Of a stretch of 64,000 nucleotides of DNA, positions 1 through 8,628 are shown piece by piece. The position numbers and the translations under genes were made by a program. Positions within the stretch are counted from its first letter, which is position 1. Every line of letters starts with the position of its first letter. The notes under the pieces are model-generated. The model worked only from the letters and a program-made list of their open reading frames with translations. It was not told the DNA's origin and made no database searches. The stretch comes from Planctomycetota bacterium (GTDB taxonomy: Bacteria > Planctomycetota > Planctomycetia > Pirellulales > Lacipirellulaceae): the NCBI GenBank assembly GCA_024278955.1, contig JAJRSE010000102.1, forward strand, positions 1 to 64,000. The letters run 5' to 3'.

Positions 1-220
1 CACGTTTTTCACGTTTTTCACGTTTTTCACGTTTTTCACGTTTTTCACGTTTTTCACGTTTTTCACGTTTTTCACGTTTTTCACGTTTTTCACGTTTTTC
101 ACGTTTTTCACGTTTTTCACGTTTTTCACGTTTTTCACCGTTTTTCACCGTTTTTCACCGTTTTTCACCGTTTTTCACCGTTTTTCACCGTTTTTCACCG
201 TTTTTCACCGTTTTTCACCG
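1..220. repeat. Tandem array: 9-bp units switching to 10-bp units
   Basis: Positions 1-135 are 15 perfect copies of the 9-mer CACGTTTTT. From 136 the unit gains one C (CACCGTTTTT) and repeats 8 times to 215, with a partial CACCG at 216-220. The array starts at base 1, so it probably continues to the left. There is no spacer diversity, so it is not a CRISPR array. The change of unit length at one point suggests that a one-base insertion was amplified by slippage or unequal exchange. Confidence 0.97.
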
Positions 221-388
221 ATCTCGGGTGCTTTGGCAAGGCTGATGGCAACGATTGTTTTCTCAGACTGCTCGATGCGACAATTTTCCGGTCTGGGTTT
301 CCGGCATGCTAGGGCTTGCTACTTTGCTTTTTTGGTGACGCGACTTTTTGTACCAGACGCTACATGGCAGATCATTTGCTGAGGAAGC

Positions 389-436
389 AAAAAAACAGCA
401 GGCAGGCCGGGTTCGTGAGAGCCCAACCTGCCTGCT
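389..436 (-). terminator. Rho-independent terminator of the PEP-CTERM gene
   Basis: A 10-bp perfect stem, AGCAGGCAGG at 397-406 and CCTGCCTGCT at 427-436, is followed on the - strand by a run of seven T (A-run at 389-395 on the + strand). It lies about 55 bp beyond the stop codon of the upstream - strand gene, where a terminator is expected. Confidence 0.85.
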
Positions 437-490
437 TTCTATGAATACCCCTTGGCCGAACAGGAGGCTTAAACGGCCAAGAAGGAAGGG

Positions 491-1282
491 CTATGCAAAA
501 CGTGCCCTCGTTATCCCAATCATACCTAAGCAAAGGATTACAAGTGTCGATGGTTCAGGAATTACGTTCGGATCGATTTCAATTCCTGGGCCAACCATGA
601 AGTCCTTCTTCGCGATGAAAGCGATTGATCCCGCTTCGCTGAAGGCGGCCAGTTGGTTGTCGACAACAATTTCAGCTTTCGTAACCCCTAAGTCGTAGGA
701 GATCCCTTCGTTTGCTAGAATCGGAGCAAATTCGATCAACTGGGCAATCGACCAGAAGGGGTCGCTTGGGATGGACATCGTCGCATCAACCTCAAAGGTG
801 GCACTCGCCTGAACCTCGATTGAATCGAGTAGGTCAATCCCGTCTACTTGCAGAATTTCGATATCAATGATCATCCTTGCAATGACCTTGGTTAAATCGG
901 TGCCACCGAACAAGGAGAAATCGCCCCCTTCAGAAAAAAGGAGTGACGTAATTCCTGCACCATCAACCGTCTCGACCGTGAAGTTGAGCTGCACGTCGGT
1001 AAGATCTGCGGTGCCGCCTAGCGACTGGGCAGCGAATCCAGCCGGATCGAAGTCGAGCTTATTGACAATCACTTCGGGCTCAAGGAAGCCGCCGGGAGGA
1101 GCTGGCAGGGTATTGGGTGTTTCGGTCACGTCCAAGTAGAAGGTCGAACCGCCTCCTGAGATATCGTCAAAATCGCCGTGATTGATCGGCGCGGCGAACG
1201 CCGTAGCGGCAAACGCGTAACAGCATCCTACTGTCATGACTGCCAAAACGGCACGTGATGAACTGAAAAATTTCTTTCGCAT
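491..1282 (-). CDS. Secreted PEP-CTERM sorting domain protein
   Basis: The product is 263 aa from the ATG at 1282. It starts with basic residues and a hydrophobic signal peptide ending near AFAAPINHG. The C-terminus is a textbook exosortase tail: VIPEPST, then a hydrophobic helix, then a short basic end. Exosortase is known to cleave at this tail and pass the protein to the cell surface. The middle is acidic and low-complexity with no enzyme domain that I recognise. A start ten codons upstream at 1312 (GAGGAAAG just before it) is also possible; I prefer 1282 because it gives a normal signal peptide and has AGGA upstream. It appears monocistronic, with its own terminator at 389-436. Confidence 0.85.
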   Translation of the reverse strand: MRKKFFSSSRAVLAVMTVGCCYAFAATAFAAPINHGDFDDISGGGSTFYLDVTETPNTLPAPPGGFLEPEVIVNKLDFDPAGFAAQSLGGTADLTDVQLNFTVETVDGAGITSLLFSEGGDFSLFGGTDLTKVIARMIIDIEILQVDGIDLLDSIEVQASATFEVDATMSIPSDPFWSIAQLIEFAPILANEGISYDLGVTKAEIVVDNQLAAFSEAGSIAFIAKKDFMVGPGIEIDPNVIPEPSTLVILCLGMIGITRARFA

Positions 1283-1440
1283 ACTTTTCCTATTTCTTTG
1301 GTGTAAACTCATGAGTCTTTCCTCTTTTTGAAAAATGGTGCCCCAAACGCTAGCGGAGATACGCTCCGCCTCAGGTCATTCGCTGGACAATTGCCAGATT
1401 GCTTCCAACGTGTTTGTGAAACGCTATTTACTGCCTCACT

Positions 1441-1538
1441 AAAAAAGCGACGCACAGAAATTTCGGTCCTTCCGATCGCGCATTGCAACCCTCAGGCTCG
1501 TGAAATCTCTAACGTCGCTTTAAGTAATTAGCGTTTCC
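1441..1538 (+). repeat. Structured hairpin element, copy 1 of 3
   Basis: The copy begins with an A-run, then GCGACG (1447-1452) which pairs with CGTCGC (1513-1518). The stem continues inward as AGAAATTTC against GAAATCTCT with one mismatch. It is followed by the flank AATTAGCGT at 1526-1534, which is shared with copies 2 and 3. It has no convincing reading frame and could be a small RNA or a mobile hairpin. Confidence 0.6.
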
Positions 1539-1683
1539 TTTTTTTTGACCCCGAAGGAGCCTTCTTGCATAGCAAGAATTCTAAGGCGAAGCCCGTGCCG
1601 TATAACGGTCGGCTTCCTAGCCAACCGCTCACCGCCTTTCTAGCAAAAGGCGATAGCTCTCTTAACTTGCTGAAAAAGTCAAC

Positions 1684-1783
1684 AAAAAAAGAGCAGCTCC
1701 AATGACCTTTCAGCACACTCCCCCATCTGGGGAAACTTGTGTGATGAAAAATGCGTTGGAGGTGCTCTGAATTAGCGTTACCT
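1684..1783 (+). repeat. Structured hairpin element, copy 2 of 3
   Basis: An A-run is followed by GAGCA (1691-1695), which pairs with TGCTC (1763-1767). The stem continues with CTCCAA against TTGGAG. An inner stem (TTTCA/TGAAA and CACAC/GTGTG) and a CCCC/GGGG tip fill the loop. The common flank AATTAGCGT lies at 1770-1778. Stem bases differ from the other copies but pairing is kept. Confidence 0.6.
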
Positions 1784-1823
1784 GTTTTGAATTACTTCCT
1801 TCGCGTTTTTATCGAGAAGCTAC

Positions 1824-1914
1824 AAAAAAAGCGACTTCCAGAAACTTTTCATCGACGCACCCCTAGAGGGTACAGGAAAAAAAGACTCTGGAAATCGCTC
1901 TAATTAGCGTCACC
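1824..1914 (+). repeat. Structured hairpin element, copy 3 of 3
   Basis: An A-run is followed by GCGACTTCCAGA (1831-1842), which pairs with TCTGGAAATCGC (1887-1898), 11 of 12 pairs. An inner ACCC/GGGT tip is present. The common flank AATTAGCGT ends near 1910. The remaining DNA between the PEP-CTERM gene and 2392 shows no gene that I can support. Confidence 0.6.
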
Positions 1915-2085
1915 TTAAAAAAACTAGGGAATGTCAAACTTACTTGATTAGATCTTACCTGTTAAAAAGTGCCTGGAAGGCGAAAACAACTCTTGTGGGT
2001 TCAATATAGCGATTCCGACTGATCAGTCAAGCAAACATCACGTCATTTTTCTGGCCTCCAGAAGAATTAGTGGAGCATTTCCTGA

Positions 2086-2156
2086 TAGTGCGTGTCGCAC
2101 GGACGTGTTCCAGTCACGGCACGGGCTTTTCTGCGTCAAATCGTGCTAGAGCGGAA
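2086..2156 (+). repeat. Dispersed hairpin repeat, copy A
   Basis: Begins TAGTGCGTGTCGCACGGACG. GTGCG and CGCAC form a 5-bp stem with loop TGT, overlapping a second small dyad, CACG-GA-CGTG. About 70 bp are alignable with the copy at 4561-4638; a shorter copy occurs at 9614-9633. It is non-coding and lies upstream of the phosphatase gene. Confidence 0.75.
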
Positions 2157-2392
2157 CACCGGCCTGGGACTTGCTCTAAGGCGGCAGTTTTAGGCTGTTT
2201 TCACCGTTTTCCTCCAGCATAACAGGAGTCTACGATTTGATGGTCAAATACCCGGCCCCTCACCCAAGTTGACGCTATTACAGTTGCGGCGCAAAATTGG
2301 AGTCTGCTAGCAGCTGAGGAGGTAAGCGATTTGATCCTCCGTTGGTCCTTGCTTGAAGTCATTTCAGAATTTATCCGTCGGACAAACGCCTC

Positions 2393-4078
2393 ATGGCCAG
2401 TTTGAAAATATTGGAAGGCCACGAGCTCGGCCGCGAATTTGAGCTTGAAGGCGATCGCTGGGTTGTGGGGCGAAGCCCCGAATGTGATGTCGTCGTTGAT
2501 GTGGCGGCTGTAAGTCGTCGGCATGTCATTTTGACCGACGAATCAGAGCAATTTTTTGTCAAAGATCTTGGCAGCCGCAACGGGACTTATATCAATAACC
2601 AGCGGGTAGTCGAACGAGCGCCTATCAACAATGGCGATCGGATGCTGATCTGCGATGTGCTTTTCGAATTTCGTAACCCGAAGGAAGCCTCCCAGCTTGG
2701 CGGCGTCGGGCACTCGTTTCCCTCGCTCTTAGGACCGCAAGGCGATCAATGGGAAACTGGCGAAAGCTCATCCACTGTCATGGCCACGATCGACGTTAGC
2801 CAGGCGGGGTCGATTACCTGGAAACTTTCGGCCAAGCCAGAGGCACAAATTGAAGCGATGGTCGAAATTTCTAACAATTTGGGCAACACGCTCTCGATGA
2901 AAAAGATTCTTCCCAAACTGCTCGACAGCCTATTCAAAATTTTCGTCCAGGCCGATCGGGGTTTTGTCGTCATGCGTCCTCGCCCCGATGCCCCTCTGGT
3001 GCCAGTCGCTTCCAAGGCAAGAAGGCCGGGCGACGAAGCCAATATGCGGATTAGTCGAACGATCGTCGAGCAAGCCATGCAATCGAAGCAGGCGATTCTC
3101 TCGGCAGACGCTAGCTCGGACGAGCGCTTTAATATGGCAGAGAGTATCACCGACTTTCAGATTCGATCGCTCATCTGTGCACCGCTGATCTCGAACAATG
3201 GCGATGCGCTTGGCGTCCTGCAGATCGATACTCGCGATCATCTGAGCCGATTCACCGATCAAGATCTCCACATGCTTGCCGGGGTTGCGAGCCAGGCTTC
3301 GATTGCGATCGACAATGCGAAGATGCACGAAGAAGCGATCAAGCAACGGGCTCTCCAGCGAGATCTTGAAGTGGCTAGCGAAATGCAGCATGCCTTACTG
3401 CCCACCAGTTCGCCCGAGGTGCCTGGTTACCATTTTTTTGAATTTTACGAAGCGGCCTACCTCGTTGGCGGCGACTATTACGACTATGTCCTACTGTCCG
3501 AAGATCGTTTCGCAGTCATCGTCGGCGACGTTGCAGGCAAAGGCGTTTCGGCAGCGATTTTGATGGCCAAGCTTTCCAGTGACGTACGTTTCTGGTTGGC
3601 TCGCGAACCCGATGCTGCGAAGGCCCTCGGCGAAATCAATGCCGCGTTCTCGCGTCACGATTGGGACGATCGTTTTGTTACGATGGTAGTCGCCGTGGTC
3701 GATCCGTCTACCCATACGCTAACTTTAGTGAATGCAGGGCACATGCCGCCGCTCCTGCGGAATTCGGCAGGCGAAGTCATTGAAATCGGCAGCGAAGAAG
3801 CGGGCCTCCCTATTGGAGTGATCGACGACTACCAGTACGAAGCCTACACGCGGCAACTGGAACCGGGCGATTTTGTTACGGTATTTACCGACGGTTTTAG
3901 CGAAGCGATGAACTCTGATTGCGAACTCTACGGACTCGAACGGCTCATCGAAGTTGTAGGCCACAAAGAAGTAGGCTTCGACGACTTAGGCCAGCACGTT
4001 CTTGATGACGTTCGTCAATTTGCGGGCGACTTCCCGCAGAGCGATGATATGTGTCTGGTTTGCTTCGGGCGCAAGTAG
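2393..4078 (+). CDS. FHA-GAF-SpoIIE (PP2C-type) serine phosphatase
   Basis: The product is a 561-aa cytoplasmic signalling protein. Residues 1-95 form an FHA phosphothreonine-binding domain (GR at 26-27, SRRH at 41-44, LGSRNGT at 59-65). Residues ~155-312 form a GAF sensor domain. Residues ~330-558 form a SpoIIE/RsbU phosphatase domain with the metal-binding Asp residues in GGDYYDY (~359) and GDVAGKG (~378) and a late TDGFSEA/DDMCL pair. RsbU-type phosphatases usually dephosphorylate anti-sigma-factor antagonists (STAS proteins). The FHA domain suggests recruitment by a Ser/Thr kinase, but no kinase or antagonist gene is adjacent, so the partner is unknown. The ATG at 2393 gives a complete FHA domain. 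Confidence 0.92.
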   Translation: MASLKILEGHELGREFELEGDRWVVGRSPECDVVVDVAAVSRRHVILTDESEQFFVKDLGSRNGTYINNQRVVERAPINNGDRMLICDVLFEFRNPKEASQLGGVGHSFPSLLGPQGDQWETGESSSTVMATIDVSQAGSITWKLSAKPEAQIEAMVEISNNLGNTLSMKKILPKLLDSLFKIFVQADRGFVVMRPRPDAPLVPVASKARRPGDEANMRISRTIVEQAMQSKQAILSADASSDERFNMAESITDFQIRSLICAPLISNNGDALGVLQIDTRDHLSRFTDQDLHMLAGVASQASIAIDNAKMHEEAIKQRALQRDLEVASEMQHALLPTSSPEVPGYHFFEFYEAAYLVGGDYYDYVLLSEDRFAVIVGDVAGKGVSAAILMAKLSSDVRFWLAREPDAAKALGEINAAFSRHDWDDRFVTMVVAVVDPSTHTLTLVNAGHMPPLLRNSAGEVIEIGSEEAGLPIGVIDDYQYEAYTRQLEPGDFVTVFTDGFSEAMNSDCELYGLERLIEVVGHKEVGFDDLGQHVLDDVRQFAGDFPQSDDMCLVCFGRK

Positions 4079-4159
4079 AAGAGAGGAAAGGCCTCCGCTG
4101 CTCTAGAGCCGAACTTGGCGTAGCAAAACGCCCGAGAAGATTTTTGAGCAGGTTCCTGG

Positions 4160-4387
4160 CTATTGCCAGTTCACCTGCAATTGGTTTTCGACACGTTCGA
4201 CGCCGTCTACCCGGCGAACAAGCTCTTGTGCCATCTGTTTCTGATAGAACGTACCAACGGTGCCTTCGAGTCGAATACGACCTGCCGAGGCCTCAATTTG
4301 GACTTGGTTTTGGCTGATGTAGGGGCTGCGGTCGAGAGCAAATCTTACTTGCTCGTGCAGCGTAGAAACTGGGATGGTTGCTTCCAT
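4160..4387 (-). CDS. Small BON-domain protein
   Basis: The product is 75 aa and almost entirely one BON domain: a helix, then IEASAGRIRLEGTVGTF (the typical Gly-rich strand-turn), then AQELVRRVDGVERVENQLQV. BON domains are thought to bind phospholipids or other ligands at membranes. There is no signal peptide or membrane segment, so it is probably cytoplasmic. It is convergent with the FHA phosphatase, about 80 bp apart. The ATG at 4387 lacks a strong Shine-Dalgarno sequence. Confidence 0.8.
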   Translation of the reverse strand: MEATIPVSTLHEQVRFALDRSPYISQNQVQIEASAGRIRLEGTVGTFYQKQMAQELVRRVDGVERVENQLQVNWQ

Positions 4388-4560
4388 GGTGCTAATTCGT
4401 TGTCGTTCTAGAGAGAGGGGGACTTCAGGAGGGAGGGCAACTCTACAGAAACCTTTGACCCAAGAGAATATCGGTTACTTTTTGGCTCTCGTTGGACAAT
4501 CGGGCGGATACCGATGGGGAATAGGCCGAAAAATTGCCCGGTCGTGCGGGGTCTACGGAT

Positions 4561-4638
4561 TAGTGCGTGTCGCACGGACGTGTTCCGGTTACCGCACTGA
4601 CATTTCAGCGTCAAACCGTGCAGCGGTGAGCCGCACTA
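4561..4638 (+). repeat. Dispersed hairpin repeat, copy B (MITE-like)
   Basis: The most complete copy, 78 bp, bounded by the inverted ends TAGTGCG and CGCACTA. It starts with the same 26 bp as copy A (2086-2111) and shares an internal CAGCGTCAAA-like block with it. The stretch 4388-4897 holds no gene that I can support apart from this element. Confidence 0.75.
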
Positions 4639-4897
4639 ATTCTTTTTAGGCCTGGGGAATTGTTGATTCAGGAGTCGATTACCTGAGCGTCGTGAAAGAC
4701 GATCAACGGGAACTCCCCCCGCTGAAGAGTGGCCTATCGTCCCGCTTTACTCTGGCAAATGCTTACTAATTGCACGACTAAAGCGCATAACCGTCTTAGA
4801 CGATCGATCTCTCGACTTTTTTCAGGCCTCAGGCTCATCAGTAGGCTATGTTTCATAAGAATATAGCGTATTTGCCTGCCCGCTTAGGAGCACTTCG

Positions 4898-5137
4898 ATG
4901 CCTTTACCTGCTACCCAGTTACCCGCTCAGTTTACCGATCGACGAGAACCTGTTGGTCAGGACACTCCGGTAGGACGCGAGCGTCGTCAGTTCTCCAACA
5001 GCCATGAGGATCTCTCTCCTGAGGCTGCCGAGTTGGCACGAGCAATCGATCAATACAAGATGCAGCATCGCCGGCGATTTATTAACTTCGAAGAAATGCT
5101 TTCGATTTTCAAATCGCTTGGCTATCACAAAAGCTGA
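4898..5137 (+). CDS. Small conserved hypothetical protein
   Basis: The product is 79 aa, hydrophilic and charged, with no signal peptide. The C-terminal half (AIDQYKMQHRRRFINFEEML followed by SIFKSLGYHKS) resembles a small planctomycete family of unknown role as I recall it. The start is supported by TAGGAG eight bases before the ATG. It stands alone between two non-coding stretches. No function can be given. Confidence 0.7.
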   Translation: MPLPATQLPAQFTDRREPVGQDTPVGRERRQFSNSHEDLSPEAAELARAIDQYKMQHRRRFINFEEMLSIFKSLGYHKS

Positions 5138-5460
5138 GTAATTTTCTCAGGCGAGCAAAAGGCGATTCTTCTACCCGTTTCACACATGAATCGCCCGCCA
5201 GCTTCGGCATAAACTGCTGGACAAAGTTGCCACTTCTCTCCGGCCAGGGCACAAGATGCCAATCCTTGGGCAATAGGAGCACGGGCAGGGTCTTGCTCTA
5301 AGGCAATTGGCGGATGAGAATTTCCCCAAAGAAAACCGGGCGCTATCGCGTTGCGGCTGATAGAATCAGCCAATAGGCAACTAGCCCGCGTTGCCCTAAC
5401 GGTACGTTTTCAACTGCCGCTCGCCTAAGAAAAGTAAAATTGACCAAAGAAGGAATGAAA
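5138..5460. other. Intergenic stretch, no gene seen
   Basis: 323 bp without a supportable reading frame. The only structure is the dyad GGCTGAT-AGA-ATCAGCC at 5355-5371, about 90 bp before the sialidase-like gene. It may be an operator or an RNA hairpin in the leader. Confidence 0.5.
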
Positions 5461-6684
5461 ATGTCCATGAGAGATTTAATATTTGCTTTTGTTCTCTGTC
5501 TTCTTGCCGGGGGAACTTGCACAGCGGCTCCGCACCACTCTTCCGAGTTTATTTTCCCGCTTGAGCACTGGCACAACCATGGCTCCTGTATTGTTGAATG
5601 CCCCAATGGCGATCTGATGGTTTGTTGGTTTCACGGCTCCGGGGAACGAAAAGAAGACGATGTGGTAATTCTTGGAGCGAGAAAAGTTAAGGCGACCGGC
5701 CAGTGGACTAAGCCGTTTTTGATGGCCGATACCCAGGGCTTCCCGGACACGAATTGCTGTATGACGATCGACCCGCAAGGTCGGCTTTGGTTGCTTTGGC
5801 CAACCATTCAGGCAAACACTTGGGAAAGCGCTTTGATGAAGTACAAGACGTCGACTTCCTACATGCAGCCCAAGGGGCCGCCGAAGTGGGATACGATGAA
5901 GGTCCTGCACATGAAGCCCGGCGAGGACTTCAAAGACAAGGTACGCAAAGCGACGGAAGCCTATTTGTCGACCATCGAGATTCCGCCCGAGATGGCTGCC
6001 ACGGTTAAACTGTATGTCGAACACAATTATCGCCAAGCCGACGACAAGCTGACTCGCCGGCTAGGCTGGTTTACGCGTGCCCATCCTTATATTTTGGACG
6101 GCAAGACCATGTTGGTAGGGCTCTATTCCGACGGTTTTTCATTCTCGCTGGTGGCTTTGACCGATGACTGGGGGGAAACTTGGCGATTTAGCGATCCGAT
6201 AGTGGGCGGAGGAAATATTCAGCCCAGCTTCGCGCGTAAAGCAGACGGCACGCTAGTTACTTATATGCGAGACAACGGCGCGCCTCCGCAACGCGTGCTT
6301 GTATCGGAATCAAAGGATGGGGGTATGTCTTGGAGTACCGTCTACGACCATCCGGAGTTGCCCAACCCTGGTTCTGGTCTTGAAGTGGCCAATCTGGATG
6401 ACGGCGATTGGGTCTGCATCTATAACGACAGCGAAGAGGGTCGCCATCGACTGGCGGTCTCGCTTTCTAGCGACCAAGGAGCTACTTGGCCAATCACGCG
6501 TCATCTGGAATTCGATGAAAGCGAAAAGGGGAGTTTTCATTACCCTTCGATTATTCAAGCTGCCGATGGCACACTTCATGCTACCTACAGCTGCTTTGTC
6601 CCCACGGCAGAAGGCAAGCGGAAAAGTATCAAGTATGCTACCTTCAACAAAGATTGGATTTCGCAAGCCCAAGGGGAGAGGTGA
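5461..6684 (+). CDS. Secreted sialidase-like (BNR repeat) protein
   Basis: The product is 407 aa from the ATG at 5461. I chose this start because AAGGA lies 6 bases upstream; TTG 5440, ATG 5455 and ATG 5467 are alternatives. The signal peptide covers residues 1-22 (hydrophobic, ending TCTAAPHH). The body is a six-bladed propeller of the sialidase superfamily. Asp-box motifs are visible at TDDWGETW (~233), SKDGGMSW (~283) and SSDQGATW (~336). The family releases terminal sialic or related sugars, but many planctomycete members have unproven substrates. It is followed after 264 bp by a sulfatase on the same strand, suggesting joint use on sulfated glycans. Confidence 0.85.
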   Translation: MSMRDLIFAFVLCLLAGGTCTAAPHHSSEFIFPLEHWHNHGSCIVECPNGDLMVCWFHGSGERKEDDVVILGARKVKATGQWTKPFLMADTQGFPDTNCCMTIDPQGRLWLLWPTIQANTWESALMKYKTSTSYMQPKGPPKWDTMKVLHMKPGEDFKDKVRKATEAYLSTIEIPPEMAATVKLYVEHNYRQADDKLTRRLGWFTRAHPYILDGKTMLVGLYSDGFSFSLVALTDDWGETWRFSDPIVGGGNIQPSFARKADGTLVTYMRDNGAPPQRVLVSESKDGGMSWSTVYDHPELPNPGSGLEVANLDDGDWVCIYNDSEEGRHRLAVSLSSDQGATWPITRHLEFDESEKGSFHYPSIIQAADGTLHATYSCFVPTAEGKRKSIKYATFNKDWISQAQGER

Positions 6685-6948
6685 TTTTTGTTAGCCTCTT
6701 TGACTACCAACCGCACCGCGTCTCGCTTGAAATCACCGCTCTAGGTGCGGCGATTCTGCTTCGCTTGTTCGTCCATTGTTCGGATCTCCTTTGGGAACCA
6801 TTATTCTGGCTTCGCCGCTGTCCGAAAGTGGTGGGCTACCGCACCCTGCGGATTCATCGGAAGCTTGTGGCAACTAAAGGGGAGCTGTCATGCTTGGGTC
6901 TTCCCTAGTGACTCCACTTTTGTGTTATCTCCCCAAGGAACGAGCAAC

Positions 6949-8505
6949 ATGGTCCGTCCAAACCACTGGCTGATTCTAACAGCCGCACTCTTTAGTGTCG
7001 GCTTGATCGCCGACGTCACCTCGGCACAACAAAAAAGGCCGAATATCGTTGTCATCTGGGGCGACGATATTGGTCAGTCAAATGTGAGTGCGTATACCTT
7101 TGGGTTGATGGGTTACAAAACCCCCAACATCGACCGCGTTGCCCGAGAAGGCATGATGTTCACGCACTACTATGCCGAGCAAAGTTGTACGGCAGGTCGG
7201 GCGGCTTTCATCATGGGGCAGAGCGTATTCCGCAGCGGGCTCAGTAAAGTCGGCATGCCGGGAGCGAAAGAGGGAATGCGACCCGAGGATCCGACCATTG
7301 CCGAAATGCTCAAACCCTTGGGCTACGCCACGGCGCAGTTCGGCAAAAATCATCTCGGCGATCAGGACGAGATGCTGCCTACCAATCATGGCTTCGATGA
7401 GTTCTACGGCAATCTCTATCACTTGAACGCCGAAGAAGAGCCCGAGTTGCCGGACTATCCCAAGGACCCCGCGTTTCGCAAGCGATTTGGTCCGCGCGGA
7501 GTGATTCATAGCTTCGCGGACGGTCGCGTCGAAGATACCGGTCCGCTGACGAAGAAGCGGATGGAGACGATCGACGACGACGTTGCTGCTCGATCGGCGG
7601 AGTTCATCGAGAAACAACACAAGGCGAGCAAGCCGTTCTTCGTGTGGGTGAATTTTACGCATATGCATTTCCGCACGCATGTGAAGCCTGAGAGCAAAGG
7701 ACAATCGGGGCGTGGACAAAGTCCTTATCACGATGCGATGATCGACCACGACAAGAACGTGGGGACAGTACTCGATAAGATCGACGAATTGGGTCTCTCA
7801 GAGAACACCATTGTCGTCTACAGCACCGATAATGGGCCCCACATGAATACTTGGCCCGACGGTGGCATGACTCCGTTTCGTAATGAGAAGAACTCGAACT
7901 GGGAAGGCGCTTATCGGGTGCCTTGCATGGTTCGCTGGCCAGGAAAAATTGAACCTGGTTCGGTTTCCAATGACTTGATGTCGCACATGGACTGGTTCCC
8001 CACTTTGTTGGCGGCAGTAGGCGAGAAAGACATCAAAGCAGAGTTGCTTCGAGGTAAGCAAGCAGGCAAGAAAAAATTCAAGGTGCATCTTGATGGGTAC
8101 AATTGCCTTCCCTACTTGACGGGCAAAGAAAAAGCGAGTCCTCGCCACGAGTTTATTTACTGGTCGGACGATGGCGATCTCACAGGGCTTCGCTTCGATA
8201 ACTGGAAGGTTGTTTTTGCCGAGCAGCGTCAGCGCGGCACCTTGGCCATCTGGATGGAGCCCTTTACTTTCTTGAGGATCCCCAAGCTATTCAATCTGGT
8301 CACCGATCCGTACGAGCGAGCCGATGTCACTTCGAATACCTATTGGGATTGGTATTTGGATCACGTTTTCTTGTTGCTGCCAGCTCAGGATTACATCGCG
8401 AATTTCCTGGCCACGTTTGAAGAATTTCCGCCCCGACAGAAGGCGGCGAGTTTTACCATCAATCAGGTGATGGAGAAAATGAAAACCGCGCCGGCTGGCA
8501 GGTAG
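6949..8505 (+). CDS. Secreted sulfatase, Cys-type
   Basis: The product is 518 aa from the ATG at 6949; the frame stays open upstream, but only this start gives a signal peptide (residues 1-26, ending TSAQQ) and it has AAGGA upstream. The alkaline-phosphatase-fold sulfatase core is clear: metal ligands WGDD (residues 38-41), the active-site loop C80-T-A-G-R84, and the later YSTDNGPH. Sulfatases need the loop Cys converted to formylglycine. Here the usual Pro two places after Cys is Ala, as in a recognised subgroup. The probable role is desulfation of sulfated polysaccharides or arylsulfates outside the cytoplasm. The gene ends in a strong terminator at 8550-8590. Confidence 0.92.
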   Translation: MVRPNHWLILTAALFSVGLIADVTSAQQKRPNIVVIWGDDIGQSNVSAYTFGLMGYKTPNIDRVAREGMMFTHYYAEQSCTAGRAAFIMGQSVFRSGLSKVGMPGAKEGMRPEDPTIAEMLKPLGYATAQFGKNHLGDQDEMLPTNHGFDEFYGNLYHLNAEEEPELPDYPKDPAFRKRFGPRGVIHSFADGRVEDTGPLTKKRMETIDDDVAARSAEFIEKQHKASKPFFVWVNFTHMHFRTHVKPESKGQSGRGQSPYHDAMIDHDKNVGTVLDKIDELGLSENTIVVYSTDNGPHMNTWPDGGMTPFRNEKNSNWEGAYRVPCMVRWPGKIEPGSVSNDLMSHMDWFPTLLAAVGEKDIKAELLRGKQAGKKKFKVHLDGYNCLPYLTGKEKASPRHEFIYWSDDGDLTGLRFDNWKVVFAEQRQRGTLAIWMEPFTFLRIPKLFNLVTDPYERADVTSNTYWDWYLDHVFLLLPAQDYIANFLATFEEFPPRQKAASFTINQVMEKMKTAPAGR

Positions 8506-8549
8506 CAACCGGCTCTGCACATGAGTTAAGTCAACATGGGTTAAGTAAA

Positions 8550-8590
8550 GAGGCTCGCACTGTCGCTGGATAGGGCGAGCCTCTTTTTTT
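8550..8590 (+). terminator. Rho-independent terminator after the sulfatase
   Basis: A 9-bp perfect stem, GAGGCTCGC (8550-8558) and GCGAGCCTC (8575-8583), with a 16-nt loop is followed directly by seven T (8584-8590). It separates the sulfatase from the HAD phosphatase gene. Confidence 0.93.
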
Positions 8591-8628
8591 CGTTGCAATT
8601 GTTTCATTTGAAAGAGAGTGGTCGCGTC

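Noticed and set aside
1..220. CRISPR-like array
   Set aside because: Units are 9-10 bp without spacers; this is a simple tandem repeat.
1441..1914. Integron attC sites
   Set aside because: The AATTAGCGT flank and long stems recall attC folds, but the inverse/core site consensus (GTTRRRY with its complement) is not present and no cassette genes lie between copies.
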